From assembly GCF_001632805.1 (NCBI RefSeq), contig NZ_CP007220.1, forward strand, positions 2,232,001-2,296,000: a DNA stretch of 64,000 bases, written 5' to 3'. Below are positions 33,204-42,142 of this stretch, in pieces (position 1 is the stretch's first letter; the number at the start of each line of letters is the position of its first letter). Both the position numbers and the translations under genes were made by a program. This DNA comes from Mycobacteroides chelonae CCUG 47445. Lineage in GTDB: Bacteria; Actinomycetota; Actinomycetes; Mycobacteriales; Mycobacteriaceae. The notes under the pieces were generated by a model that had not been told where the DNA came from, did not search any database, and worked only from the letters and a program-made list of their open reading frames with translations.

Positions 33204-34466
33204 TTGACTACGGCTGCGCAAGACACCGGAACCGCCACGCACGATTCGATGCGGGCCGTATCGGCGACCGCGCTGCGCCGCGGTCGCCTCATGGTGCTGG
33301 TCGCGATCCTGTTGTTCGCGCTGTGCCTTCGTTCCGCGGTCACCTCGCTGACGCCGCTGCTGACCCAGATCTCACACGAGATCGGGTTCGGGTCTGCGGT
33401 GATCGGTGTGTTCGGGATGCTGCCGACGGCCATGTTCGCCGTCGCGGGACTGGTGACACCCGCACTCACCGAGCGTTTCGGTCTGGAGCGCACGACACTC
33501 GCCGCGGTGGTGGCCACCGTGATCGGTATGGCGGCACGGCCCGCGATGAACTCAACCGGCGGTTTGTTGGTGCTGTCCTGCCTGGCTCTGCTCGGCATGG
33601 GCATCGGCAACGTCGTGATCCCGCCGTTGGTCAAGCGGTACTTCTCGCACCGTGTCGCGCTGATGAGCGCTTCCTATCTCACGGTGTTGCAGATCGGCAC
33701 CACGGTCCCGGCGTTGACCGCGGTGCCCCTCGCTGACACCTACGGTTGGCGATTCTCGCTGGCGGCGTGGATGCTTGTGCCGGTCGCAGCGCTGCTGCCG
33801 TGGATCGGTGTCGTCATCGCGCGCCGCGGCCATGATGTCGAGGACCATTCCGCCGAGCCGCATGCGGATCCGTCTGCGGTGGGCCAAGTTTGGCGATCAC
33901 CGTTGGCGTGGGGCATGGCCGGTATGTTCGGTATGACATCCCTGGTCACGTATTCCATGTTCACCTGGATTCCGGCGATTCTCACCTCAGCCGGCGGCAG
34001 TGCCGCGCTGGGGGGCGTCATGGTGGCCATCTTCTCGGCAGTGGGATTCGTTGGCACGCTGACAATCCCGCCATTGGCAGCCCGGATGCGTAACCCGTTC
34101 CCGCTGGTGGTGGCCTGCCTGGTCTGCTTCCTCGTCGGATTCGCCGGGCTGTTGTGGATGCCGATGACCGCCACCGCTGTGTGGGTGATCGCGCTCGGAT
34201 TCGGGCCTTCCACCTTCCCGTTGGGCTTGACACTGGTGAACCTGCGCACCCGCACGCCTGCCGGTTCCGCGGCGTTGTCCGGGTTTACCCAGGGGGTTGG
34301 CTATGCCGTCGCGTGCTTGGGCCCCTTGCTGTTTGGCGTGCTGCACGATGTGACCGGCGGTTGGTACGCGCCGTTCGGCCTTCTGCTTGTCGCGATCACC
34401 GTGCTGGGCATAGGTGCCTTCCAGGCGTGCAAGCCGCGCATGCTGGAAGACACCTGGGGCCGCTGA
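33204..34466 (+). CDS. CynX/NimT-type MFS transporter
   Basis: A 420-residue, 12-helix major facilitator protein. The opening RSAVTSLTPLLTQISHEIG and the loop TERFGLERT are typical of the CynX/NimT (cyanate/nitroimidazole) subfamily, as is GIGNVVIPPLVKRYF near residue 135. The TTG at 33204 is chosen because AGGAGG (33191-33196) is seven bases before it; the nearer ATG at 33197 opens a different, non-conserved frame. It is divergent from the FadR-type regulator and ends 11 bases from the end of recQ. The substrate is unknown. Confidence 0.88.
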   Translation: MTTAAQDTGTATHDSMRAVSATALRRGRLMVLVAILLFALCLRSAVTSLTPLLTQISHEIGFGSAVIGVFGMLPTAMFAVAGLVTPALTERFGLERTTLAAVVATVIGMAARPAMNSTGGLLVLSCLALLGMGIGNVVIPPLVKRYFSHRVALMSASYLTVLQIGTTVPALTAVPLADTYGWRFSLAAWMLVPVAALLPWIGVVIARRGHDVEDHSAEPHADPSAVGQVWRSPLAWGMAGMFGMTSLVTYSMFTWIPAILTSAGGSAALGGVMVAIFSAVGFVGTLTIPPLAARMRNPFPLVVACLVCFLVGFAGLLWMPMTATAVWVIALGFGPSTFPLGLTLVNLRTRTPAGSAALSGFTQGVGYAVACLGPLLFGVLHDVTGGWYAPFGLLLVAITVLGIGAFQACKPRMLEDTWGR

Positions 34467-34477
34467 ACCGAGCCGGA

Positions 34478-36586
34478 TCAGGCGGGTTGGTGGATGAGCA
34501 GTGGCAGTACCGCTCGCGCTCCGGCCTTCCGCAGATGGGCGGCGGCAACGGTGATGGGCCATCGGGTAGATGTCGAGTCTGTCACCAGCAGCACGCATCG
34601 GCCGTTGACCATGTCTCGGAGCGAGTCGTCTGTGCTGATCGCGTCACGCCAATAGGCGGCTTCCTCGCCGCCGGAGGAATCACGGCCCGGAGCCCTACCC
34701 GCAACCGTCGGCATCGTCGCGTGCTGTAGGCAACCGATCGCGGCAATTCGTTCGGTCAACGGCCGCACCGGATTGGGCGTACCGGTCAGCTGTAGCGACA
34801 CCGCGATCTCGGGGCGGGCGACCCATTCGTCGCGCCATCGAGCGAGCGTGGAAACCGCGGCCTGGGTCAGGACTTCGATCGCCTCGGGCTCGCCCGTTAC
34901 CGCAGCGACGATTACCCCGCTCCACTCCGGAGCATCGGCATGGACCAGCACGCGGCCGGGCTCGGCGAGCAGGTCCGCTGGAATCTTGCCGCGGGTACCG
35001 AACTCTCCGCCAGGCCACATCTTTCGGGGTTCAAGCATCGTGGAGTCGGTGCGCAGGGTGGCCGCGACCATCTGCATCAGCTCGGCGGACGCGGGCGATC
35101 CAAGCCCATCGGGTGTCTGCCCCAGGCACACCGAACACCGTCCGCAGGATGCCGCCTGGGGGTCGTCGAGTGATTCCGTGAGCAGCTGCATGAGGCAGCG
35201 CTCTCCACGTGTATAGGCCTTCATGATGTCGGCCTCGCGGCGGCGGGTGGCAATGATGCCGTCGTAGTGCTCTGTGTCGAAATGCCAAGGGCTACCGGTA
35301 GATCGCCAGCCGCCGTCGACCCGCTCCACCGCGCCGTCGACGGCGAGTTGTCTGACCATGAGCTCGATTCGTGCGCGCCGAATACCTGTCTTGGCTTCGA
35401 GCGTGTTTACCGATACCGATCCCTCACCATCGCGCGTCTCACCGGCCAGAGCGGTGAGCACCGTGTCCATCTGCTTGGGATCTGGAATCGAAGCGGTGGT
35501 GAAGTAGTCCCATATACCGGCGTCCGATTCCGAGGGAAGCAGCACGACTGCCGCATGGTCGATGGCGCGGCCGGCGCGTCCCACCTGCTGGTAGTAGCCG
35601 ACCGGTGATGGCGGTGAGCCGATGTGGACTACGAATCCGAGGTCGGGCTTGTCGAACCCCATTCCCAGGGCAGACGTGGCGATCAGCGCCTTGATCTGGT
35701 TCTCACGTAGTGCGTCCTCTAGCCGGGCTCGCGCGTCCGCGTCGAGTTGGCCCGTGTACGCAGCGACTTTCGCCTGTGGGTGTACCGCGTGGATGGCGTT
35801 CACGAGCCGTTGCGCATCGGCGACGGTGAGCACATAGACGATGCCCGACCCCGGTAGCTCGTCGAGATGCTGAGCCACCCAGGCATAGCGTGCCAGCGGC
35901 GACATCGGTGGCAACACGTTGAGCTGCAATGAGCGACGGGCTAGCGGTCCCCGGAGAACAAGGGTGGCGTCGCCCAGCTGGGTCGCCACGTCTTCGGTGA
36001 CTCGCGCGTTCGCGGTGGCGGTGGTGGCCAGTACCGGTGTATCCGGATTCATCCGGGTGAGCACGTCGGAGACCCGGCGGTAGTCGGGACGAAAATCGTG
36101 TCCCCAGTCCGATACCGCGTGCGCCTCGTCGATGACCAGCAGCCCCATGGAGCCTTCGAGTGCGGCCAGCACCCTACGGCCAAAAGAAGGGTTGGCCAGC
36201 CGCTCGGGCGACACGAGAAGCACGTCGATGTCACCGGCCACGAGCCGCGCCTCGATCGAACTCCAGTCGTCGAAGTTCGACGAGTTGAGCGTCGCGGCGC
36301 GCAGCCCTGCCCGAGCGGCGGCAGCGACTTGATCGCGCATCAGAGATAGCAGCGGCGAGACGATCAGTGCCGGACCGGCGCCCTCGGAACGCCGGATCGC
36401 TGTCGCGACCCAATACACCGCGGACTTGCCCCAACCCGTGGCTTGGACCACCAGCACCCGAGCTGCGGGCTCCAGTAGTGCTGTCACTGCGGTTTCTTGA
36501 TCTTCCCGCAGGACTGCACCGGGACCGGCCAGCGCCTCGATCACCTCTCGGGCCTGATCTGCCCTGGCCCCATTCAGTTGGCCCAT
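34478..36586 (-). CDS. recQ: RecQ-family DNA helicase with PRTase-like tail
   Basis: A 702-residue superfamily 2 helicase. It has ATGWGKS (Walker A, about 49-55), SPLLSLMRDQV, DEAH within LLVIDEAHAVSDWGHDFRPDYRRV (residues about 132-156) and motif VI QQVGRAGRA. A zinc-binding Cys set follows (RCLMQLLTESLDDPQAASC, then GRCSVC). No HRDC domain is evident. The last about 140 residues instead end in RCVLLVTDSTSTRWPITVAA and HLRKAGARAVLPLLIHQ, which look like a phosphoribosyltransferase-type strand-loop-helix with a degenerate PRPP loop. RecQ unwinds forked and recombination DNA. It is convergent with the MFS gene. Confidence 0.9.
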   Translation of the reverse strand: MGQLNGARADQAREVIEALAGPGAVLREDQETAVTALLEPAARVLVVQATGWGKSAVYWVATAIRRSEGAGPALIVSPLLSLMRDQVAAAARAGLRAATLNSSNFDDWSSIEARLVAGDIDVLLVSPERLANPSFGRRVLAALEGSMGLLVIDEAHAVSDWGHDFRPDYRRVSDVLTRMNPDTPVLATTATANARVTEDVATQLGDATLVLRGPLARRSLQLNVLPPMSPLARYAWVAQHLDELPGSGIVYVLTVADAQRLVNAIHAVHPQAKVAAYTGQLDADARARLEDALRENQIKALIATSALGMGFDKPDLGFVVHIGSPPSPVGYYQQVGRAGRAIDHAAVVLLPSESDAGIWDYFTTASIPDPKQMDTVLTALAGETRDGEGSVSVNTLEAKTGIRRARIELMVRQLAVDGAVERVDGGWRSTGSPWHFDTEHYDGIIATRRREADIMKAYTRGERCLMQLLTESLDDPQAASCGRCSVCLGQTPDGLGSPASAELMQMVAATLRTDSTMLEPRKMWPGGEFGTRGKIPADLLAEPGRVLVHADAPEWSGVIVAAVTGEPEAIEVLTQAAVSTLARWRDEWVARPEIAVSLQLTGTPNPVRPLTERIAAIGCLQHATMPTVAGRAPGRDSSGGEEAAYWRDAISTDDSLRDMVNGRCVLLVTDSTSTRWPITVAAAHLRKAGARAVLPLLIHQPA

Positions 36587-36654
36587 GCCTCAGGTCCCCC
36601 TCCTATCCGACTACCGGTTGATCGCAACCTACAAGGCCGCTCCAACCGTTGCCG

Positions 36655-38139
36655 CTACCCGTCCCGACCGCCCGGCGGGTCGTCGAGCATGGGAGTGTGC
36701 GCTATCACCGGGTATGCGCCGGTGTATCCGATGCGTTCCTGCGCGAGCTGCAGGACGCGACCACGGCACAGGTACCAGCCGGCGGTCAGTACGGGGACCA
36801 GTACCACGATCGCGATCAGGTTCCACGCGTTTTCGTAACACATCAACACCACCACGGCCGTCAGGAACGCCAGTGTCAGGTACCCGGTGTACGGGGCTCC
36901 GGGCATCCGGAAACTGCCCCGCTGCAGGAGGCCTCGCTGCGACCATCGGTACAGCTGGATCTGGCAGATCACGATGGTGGCCCACGACGAGATGATCCCC
37001 AGTGCCGCCAAATCCAGAGCGGTTTCGAAGGCTTCGGCGGGAATGACCAGGTTCATGAATATGCCGACAAGTGTGAGGGCGCCGGTGACCGCGATGCCCA
37101 TGAAGGGCACTCCGCCAGAGGTCATACGTGACAACACTTTTGGTGCACTGCCATTCATCGCGAGGGACCGCAGAATGCGCCCCGTGCTGTACAGGCCCGC
37201 GTTCAGGCTGGACAGTGCGGCTGTCAGCACCACGAAGTTCATGACATCGCCGGCGTACGGCACGCCTATCCGGGAGAAGAAGGTGACGAAGGGGCTCTCG
37301 CCGGCCTTGTAGGTTCCGTAGGGCAGCAGCAGTGCCAGCAGGATGAGCGAACCCACGTAGAAGACCGCGACCCGGAACACCACTGAGTTGATGGCCCGGG
37401 GCATCACCTTTTCCGGGTTCTCGGTCTCGCCGGCGGCGATGCCGACCAGTTCGACAGCTGAGTAGGCGAAGACGACTCCCGAGGTGACGATGACCAGGGC
37501 CATCAGACCGGTGGGCAGTAGGCCGCCGTTGTCCGCGATCACCGATGGTCCTGTGCTGGCGCCCTCGACCGCGAAGCGGCCCGCCAGGAAGACCGTCCCG
37601 ATGACCAGGAACCCCATGATGGCAACCACTTTGATCAGAGCCGCCCAGAATTCCATCTCGCCGAACAGTTTGACGCTGATGGTGTTCATGGTCAGCACGA
37701 TGACCAAGGCAATGAGTGCGATGGACCACTGAGGGATGGCCTTGAAGGCGCTCCAGTAGTGCATGTACAGCGCGATGGCGGTGACATCGACGATGGCGGT
37801 GGCGGCCCAGTTGAAGAAGTACATCCAGCCCGCGACATATGCCGCCTTCTCACCGAGAAATTCGCGGGCGTACGACACGAAGGATCCCGAGGACGGCCGG
37901 TGCAAGATCAGCTCGCCCAACGCACGCAGGATGAAGAACACGAACACGCCGCAGACCGCATAGACCAAGAACAAGCCCGGTCCCGCGCTGTGCAACCGGC
38001 CACCGGCTCCCATGAACAGCCCCGTGCCGATGGCACCTCCGATGCCGATCATTTGGACTTGCCGGTTCTTCAACCCCTTGTGGTACCCCTGTTCCTCAGG
38101 GGCGGGAGCTGATGTGTCATATGTTGCCGGGGACGTCAT
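36655..38139 (-). CDS. APC-family amino acid permease (L-asparagine permease AnsP-like)
   Basis: A 494-residue, 12-helix amino acid permease. The N-terminal [20 protein letters not shown] (near residues 18-37), then [41 protein letters not shown] and the central [22 protein letters not shown] are very close to mycobacterial AnsP1/AnsP2, which import asparagine. Which paralogue it matches cannot be told. It stands alone, 68 bases upstream of the recQ start and 100 bases from the HNH gene; the gap contains only a weak dyad (GTTG...CAAC). Confidence 0.88.
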   Translation of the reverse strand: MTSPATYDTSAPAPEEQGYHKGLKNRQVQMIGIGGAIGTGLFMGAGGRLHSAGPGLFLVYAVCGVFVFFILRALGELILHRPSSGSFVSYAREFLGEKAAYVAGWMYFFNWAATAIVDVTAIALYMHYWSAFKAIPQWSIALIALVIVLTMNTISVKLFGEMEFWAALIKVVAIMGFLVIGTVFLAGRFAVEGASTGPSVIADNGGLLPTGLMALVIVTSGVVFAYSAVELVGIAAGETENPEKVMPRAINSVVFRVAVFYVGSLILLALLLPYGTYKAGESPFVTFFSRIGVPYAGDVMNFVVLTAALSSLNAGLYSTGRILRSLAMNGSAPKVLSRMTSGGVPFMGIAVTGALTLVGIFMNLVIPAEAFETALDLAALGIISSWATIVICQIQLYRWSQRGLLQRGSFRMPGAPYTGYLTLAFLTAVVVLMCYENAWNLIAIVVLVPVLTAGWYLCRGRVLQLAQERIGYTGAYPVIAHTPMLDDPPGGRDG

Positions 38140-38239
38140 CGTGCGACCGTAGCGATCGGAAAGTTGCTGACTGGAACAACGATGTTACGAACATGCTGCG
38201 CGATTCCGCTTCCTCCACCGGGTAGCGCTATCTCGCCGG

Positions 38240-39586
38240 TTAGAACGGCGGTGGATTCGCCTTGGCGCGTGCGGCTAGTGCGTGCTCGCGTTGTAGTCGC
38301 TGTCTTTGGTTGAGATTTCGTTCTGCGGTGCGGCGTTGTTGACGGTCCCGGGCGCGGGTGCGGGACCTGCTGAGATTGGCGAACAGTAGCCCGCCGGCAG
38401 GGGTAGTGGGGTAGGTGTGTCCGGTGGGCGCTTTCCAGATGACGGTGCCGTCCGGCTCCTGAATTTCACGCCATCCGCAGAAGGTTTTCAGTAGATGATG
38501 TTTGCGGCACAACGCCTTCAGGTTCTCTACTGAGGTACGGCCGCCGTCGGCGTATGCGACGCTGTGGTCCAGGTCTGCGGCATCGGCGGGGTGTGAGCAG
38601 CCGGGGAAGCGGCACATCTGATCACGACACCGGATGTAGGTGTCGAGGGTGCGGGTGGGCCGATAGCGGTCGGTGTCCTTGGCGTGCAGGGTGCGGATCC
38701 GGGTACCGGGTTGGTTGGCGATGTGGCGAGCCTGAGCGCTATTGATGACTCCGAATCCGGATACCTGTGCGGGCTCAAGGTTTTCGGGGTCTTCCAGGGT
38801 GTCCTGATTGGCGACTAGGTGCACGATGACGGGGGTGTCGGCGATGGCTACTCCAGTGCAGCCGGGGTTATCGCAGGTGCAGCGCATCCGATCCAGGCCC
38901 TGAGTGAGGGCGCCGATGGCATCGGCACGCCGTTGGGCTTTGGTGCGCGGGTCGGCGGGGCAGACGGTGGCGACCAACTGTTCGAGGCGTTTATCGAGTG
39001 CCACGGCATGTGGGGTCTGCAGTACGCCCCAGACCTCGGCCAGGGGGTCTCCGGTATCGAGGGGCCGGATCTCGAGGTGGCGGTCGTCGGTGGCGGTTTT
39101 GGTGCGGCGCACCGCGTCACGGTCGTGGCGGTAGATCAGCGCGTCTAGCGCGGCGGTGATCCGTTTGATCGACCAGCGTTCCCAGCGGGGCAGTGCTTCG
39201 CAGATCGCCGCATCGACGGCGGTGACCAGGGCATCGTCTTCCAGTAGTTCGGTGCGTCCGATGATCAACGCGACGGTGCGAAAGTCGATGTCCCCGGCGG
39301 CGAATCGCTGTGCCACGGCACGCAGCCGATGGCGTAGTACGTAGGCGTAGCGCATCTGATGTGAGGCCAACGCATGGGTGATGCCCTGTGCGGCGGCCAC
39401 TTGCGCGGCAACCTCGTCCCAGCGGTCCACCGCAAACCTGTCACGAGGATCCTGTTGCTCGGGGTCCGCATGGCGATCCACCAGTACCCCAATGGCAGAG
39501 AGTCGTCGCGCGGCTGCCTGCGCCTCCGCGCGCTGCGAGGAGCTGATCACATCGATCAGTCCACCGTCTGCCAATCCATCGAACAT
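38240..39586 (-). CDS. DUF222-HNH (13E12 family) protein under SOS control
   Basis: A 448-residue protein of the REP13E12-type mycobacterial family. Residues 1-310 form the helical DUF222 region; near the C-terminus is an HNH nuclease motif (CRDQMCRFPGCSHPADAADL, then DHSVAYADGGRTSVENLKALCRKHHLLK) with Zn-binding cysteines. The tail is Arg/Gln-rich. The ATG at 39586 lies inside a perfect SOS box (39579-39594), so LexA would occlude the start and the mRNA may be leaderless. M. tuberculosis relatives are known LexA-regulated genes. These genes often act as phage/IS integration targets; no inserted element is seen here. Confidence 0.92.
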   Translation of the reverse strand: MFDGLADGGLIDVISSSQRAEAQAAARRLSAIGVLVDRHADPEQQDPRDRFAVDRWDEVAAQVAAAQGITHALASHQMRYAYVLRHRLRAVAQRFAAGDIDFRTVALIIGRTELLEDDALVTAVDAAICEALPRWERWSIKRITAALDALIYRHDRDAVRRTKTATDDRHLEIRPLDTGDPLAEVWGVLQTPHAVALDKRLEQLVATVCPADPRTKAQRRADAIGALTQGLDRMRCTCDNPGCTGVAIADTPVIVHLVANQDTLEDPENLEPAQVSGFGVINSAQARHIANQPGTRIRTLHAKDTDRYRPTRTLDTYIRCRDQMCRFPGCSHPADAADLDHSVAYADGGRTSVENLKALCRKHHLLKTFCGWREIQEPDGTVIWKAPTGHTYPTTPAGGLLFANLSRSRTRARDRQQRRTAERNLNQRQRLQREHALAARAKANPPPF

Positions 39587-39594
39587 ATGTTCGA
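39579..39594. promoter_or_regulatory. Perfect SOS (LexA) box over the start of the 13E12 gene
   Basis: TCGAACATATGTTCGA is a perfect 16-base palindrome and matches the mycobacterial LexA consensus TCGAAC-N4-GTTCGA. The start codon of the DUF222-HNH gene (39584-39586 on the minus strand) lies within it. Confidence 0.9.
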
Positions 39595-39639
39595 GTTTAG
39601 TGTGGAAAATTCAGCCGCGCAATGGCTTTAGCGAACAAC

Positions 39640-41235
39640 TCAAGTCACTCTGGAAACATAGCCCGTTGGGGATGCTGCCAGGGCAGGTATTCGTTCGTCG
39701 CGGTGCCACAGCTCGTCGTCCCCGACATCAAGGCCCTGCGAAATCAGCACACGCTTGAGAACCTTGTTGGTCGCGGTGGACGGGAGCCCTGGCGCCAAGC
39801 GCACATATCGCGGCCAGCCGGTGCGTGGCAGATCCTCCTGGGCTGCTAGAAACGCGGTGAAACCCGACGGCGTCAACGGCTCCCGCAGCACCAGCGCGGC
39901 CATCACCTCGTCGCCCCCGGCGGCGTCGCGGACGGCGTACACGGCCACCTGGCTCACTGCGGGGTGCCGCTGCACGATCCGTTCGATGGGTGCCGCCGCC
40001 AGGTTCTCGCCATTGATCCGCATCCAGTCGGCCGTCCGCCCTGCTAGGTAGATCCAGCCGTCTGCGTCCCGGTAGGCGAGGTCGCCCGACCAATACATGC
40101 CGTGGCGCATCCGTTCACCGGTAGCGTCATCGTCGTTGTAGTACCCCGAGAAAAAGCCTGCCCCTTGGGTATTCACCAACTCACCGACGGCTTCATCGGA
40201 ATTGACCAGGATGCCGTGCGGATCGAACCGGGCCACGGCGCATTCGATCAACGTGTCGGAGTCGTAAATCGCGACGCCGGGGAAGCCCTTGCCGATGGAA
40301 CCCGTCGGCGTACCCTCCTCCCGGGTGACGATGACGGCATTCTCCGTCGAACCGAATCCGTCGTACACCGTGACATCGAATCGTCGAGCGAACTGGTCAA
40401 TGTCGTTATCGCAGGCCTCGTTCCCGAACGCCACCCGCAATGGGTTGTCCGCATCGTCGGGCCGTTCTTGTGTGGCGAGGAGATATGCCAGTGGCTTGCC
40501 GACGTAGTTCATGTAGGTGGCGCCGACCTCCCGGATGTCTTGGAGAAAGCTCGATGCGGAGAATTTCGCCGGGGCCAGTGCGGCACCCGCCGCAATCGCG
40601 ACACCCCATCCGGCCAACACGGCATTCGAATGAAACAACGGCATCGAGACGTAGCAGACATCGTTGGGGGACAGCGAGAACCGGGACACCAGCGACTGGG
40701 CCGCGATGAGCACCATCATGTGTGTCACGAGAACTGCCTTCGGGTCACCGCTGGTCCCTGAGGTGAAGATCATCATGAATGGGTCAAGGTCCGTGGCAGC
40801 CCGATACGGCTCCAGTTCGCCGGCCGCCTCGACATCGTGGCGCCAGCCCGGTCCGTCGACATCGATCACGACGACGTCAGATAGATCCAACGATTCGAGC
40901 AGAGGGTGATGCTCGCTGTCCACAAGCAGTATCTGTACATCCGCCTTGCGGATATCGCGCACCAAACCCTCGCCACGACGAGTGTTGTTGATCGCGCACA
41001 GGATGTATCCGCCCTGAGCGGCCGCAGCCATCGCAATCGCCATCGCTGGCGTATTGCCCAGCAGGGTGCCGACGTGAAGGGGCCGGTGCGGGTCGGCCAG
41101 CCGAATCAGTGCCGCCGCCTGGCGAGCCGCCTCCGCCACATACTCGCGCCAGGTCCACTTCGCGCCTCGATACACGAGCGCAACGCCGTCATCGGTAGCC
41201 CGGTCACGCACCAACTGCTGAATGGTCTCAGCCAT
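39640..41235 (-). CDS. Acyl-CoA synthetase/adenylate-forming ligase (FadD1/FadD17-like)
   Basis: A 531-residue ANL-superfamily enzyme: MMIFTSGTSGDPKAVLVTH (P-loop, near residue 155), YDGFGSTENAVIV, YWSGDLAYRDADGWIYLAGR (near 382), TADWMRINGENL and the catalytic Lys in STATNKVLKR. SLADPHRPLHVGTLLGN-type N-terminal wording (here IRLADPHRPLHVGTLLGN) resembles mycobacterial FadD1. It activates a carboxylic acid as AMP ester and then as CoA thioester. It overlaps the alpha/beta hydrolase gene by eight bases and is third in the monooxygenase-hydrolase-ligase operon, so the acid is probably the product of that hydrolase, which is an inference. Confidence 0.9.
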   Translation of the reverse strand: MAETIQQLVRDRATDDGVALVYRGAKWTWREYVAEAARQAAALIRLADPHRPLHVGTLLGNTPAMAIAMAAAAQGGYILCAINNTRRGEGLVRDIRKADVQILLVDSEHHPLLESLDLSDVVVIDVDGPGWRHDVEAAGELEPYRAATDLDPFMMIFTSGTSGDPKAVLVTHMMVLIAAQSLVSRFSLSPNDVCYVSMPLFHSNAVLAGWGVAIAAGAALAPAKFSASSFLQDIREVGATYMNYVGKPLAYLLATQERPDDADNPLRVAFGNEACDNDIDQFARRFDVTVYDGFGSTENAVIVTREEGTPTGSIGKGFPGVAIYDSDTLIECAVARFDPHGILVNSDEAVGELVNTQGAGFFSGYYNDDDATGERMRHGMYWSGDLAYRDADGWIYLAGRTADWMRINGENLAAAPIERIVQRHPAVSQVAVYAVRDAAGGDEVMAALVLREPLTPSGFTAFLAAQEDLPRTGWPRYVRLAPGLPSTATNKVLKRVLISQGLDVGDDELWHRDERIPALAASPTGYVSRVT

Positions 41236-42142
41236 GAACTGCTTCGGTTAGCGACGCCGATCGGACATCAAGATGTCTTGTCAGAAAGCCTATTTGATGG
41301 GAAACGACGGAGTCGAAACACTCCTGTCCCTGATAGACGCCGAAGTGATCACAGGGGTAGTGGCGCACCTCGGCCCGTGCCTTGAAGGCTGCCTTGGCGG
41401 CGGCGTGCGGTGGTGCGGCCCGATCGAAGTCGGCGATCTGTACCAGCGTGGCGCAGTTGATCCGCGCGGCATGGCGGGTGGGACGGTACGCGGCAAGTTG
41501 AGTGCCCACCGTCGCGTCGATCTCATTGCGCCAAGAGGGTCCCGCGATCGCCAGATGCGCCTCGTAGTACCCGTCCGATGTCAACGCGGCGAGTTCTCCC
41601 GGATGCCCGACGATCGGAATGGTCTGCTGGTGGCGTCCCATCCGGCTGCGGATACCGGTGAGCGCCGAGCGTGCCAAGGTGCTGGCGCTGTGTTCACTCA
41701 TCGCCGAGCGCGCGGCCGCGATGCCGTCCACCAGCGGCGTCACCGAGACGACGGCCGCGATATCGTTTCGCGAACCGGCGACCGCCAGTACGTGCCCGCC
41801 GGCGAGGGATACACCCCACAAAACGACCCGCCTGGGATCAACACCGGGGAGGCGGGCGGCGGTGTTCACGGCTGCGTGATAGTCGCCGATCTGATGGCTG
41901 AACGAAACCTGTTGCCGGGGAAAACCGTCGGAGGATCCGAAGCCGCGATAGTCGAACGCGAAGGCGTGCATGCCCGCGCCGGCGAGCCGCACCGCGAAGG
42001 CTTCCAGTCCCGAATCCTTGGTGCCGCCCAGTCCGTGTGCCATCACCACGACGGGGGCCTGGTCTGTTGCCGTCTGCGAACGATACAGCCATGCATCACA
42101 ATCGATTCCGTGGCTGTTGAATCGGATGTTCTGCCGGTTCAT
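41228..42142 (-). CDS. Alpha/beta hydrolase
   Basis: A 304-residue hydrolase. VVVMAHGLGGTKDSGLEAFA (oxyanion HG motif, about 32-51), FAFDYRGFGSSDGFPRQQ and the nucleophile elbow LWGVSLAGGHVLAVAGS (G-x-S-x-G, Ser about residue 118) identify the fold; the later Asp and His are probably in QIADFDRAAPP and PCDHFGVYQGQECF. It is close to the DUF1100/dienelactone-like hydrolases. The ATG overlaps the flavin monooxygenase stop (ATGA). It may split an ester or lactone formed by that enzyme before the FadD-like ligase activates the acid. Confidence 0.9.
   Translation of the reverse strand: MNRQNIRFNSHGIDCDAWLYRSQTATDQAPVVVMAHGLGGTKDSGLEAFAVRLAGAGMHAFAFDYRGFGSSDGFPRQQVSFSHQIGDYHAAVNTAARLPGVDPRRVVLWGVSLAGGHVLAVAGSRNDIAAVVSVTPLVDGIAAARSAMSEHSASTLARSALTGIRSRMGRHQQTIPIVGHPGELAALTSDGYYEAHLAIAGPSWRNEIDATVGTQLAAYRPTRHAARINCATLVQIADFDRAAPPHAAAKAAFKARAEVRHYPCDHFGVYQGQECFDSVVSHQIGFLTRHLDVRSASLTEAVHG

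Noticed and set aside
38240..39586. DUF222-HNH gene as a homing endonuclease or restriction enzyme
   Set aside because: No intron, intein or methylase context; the 13E12 family with SOS box explains it better.
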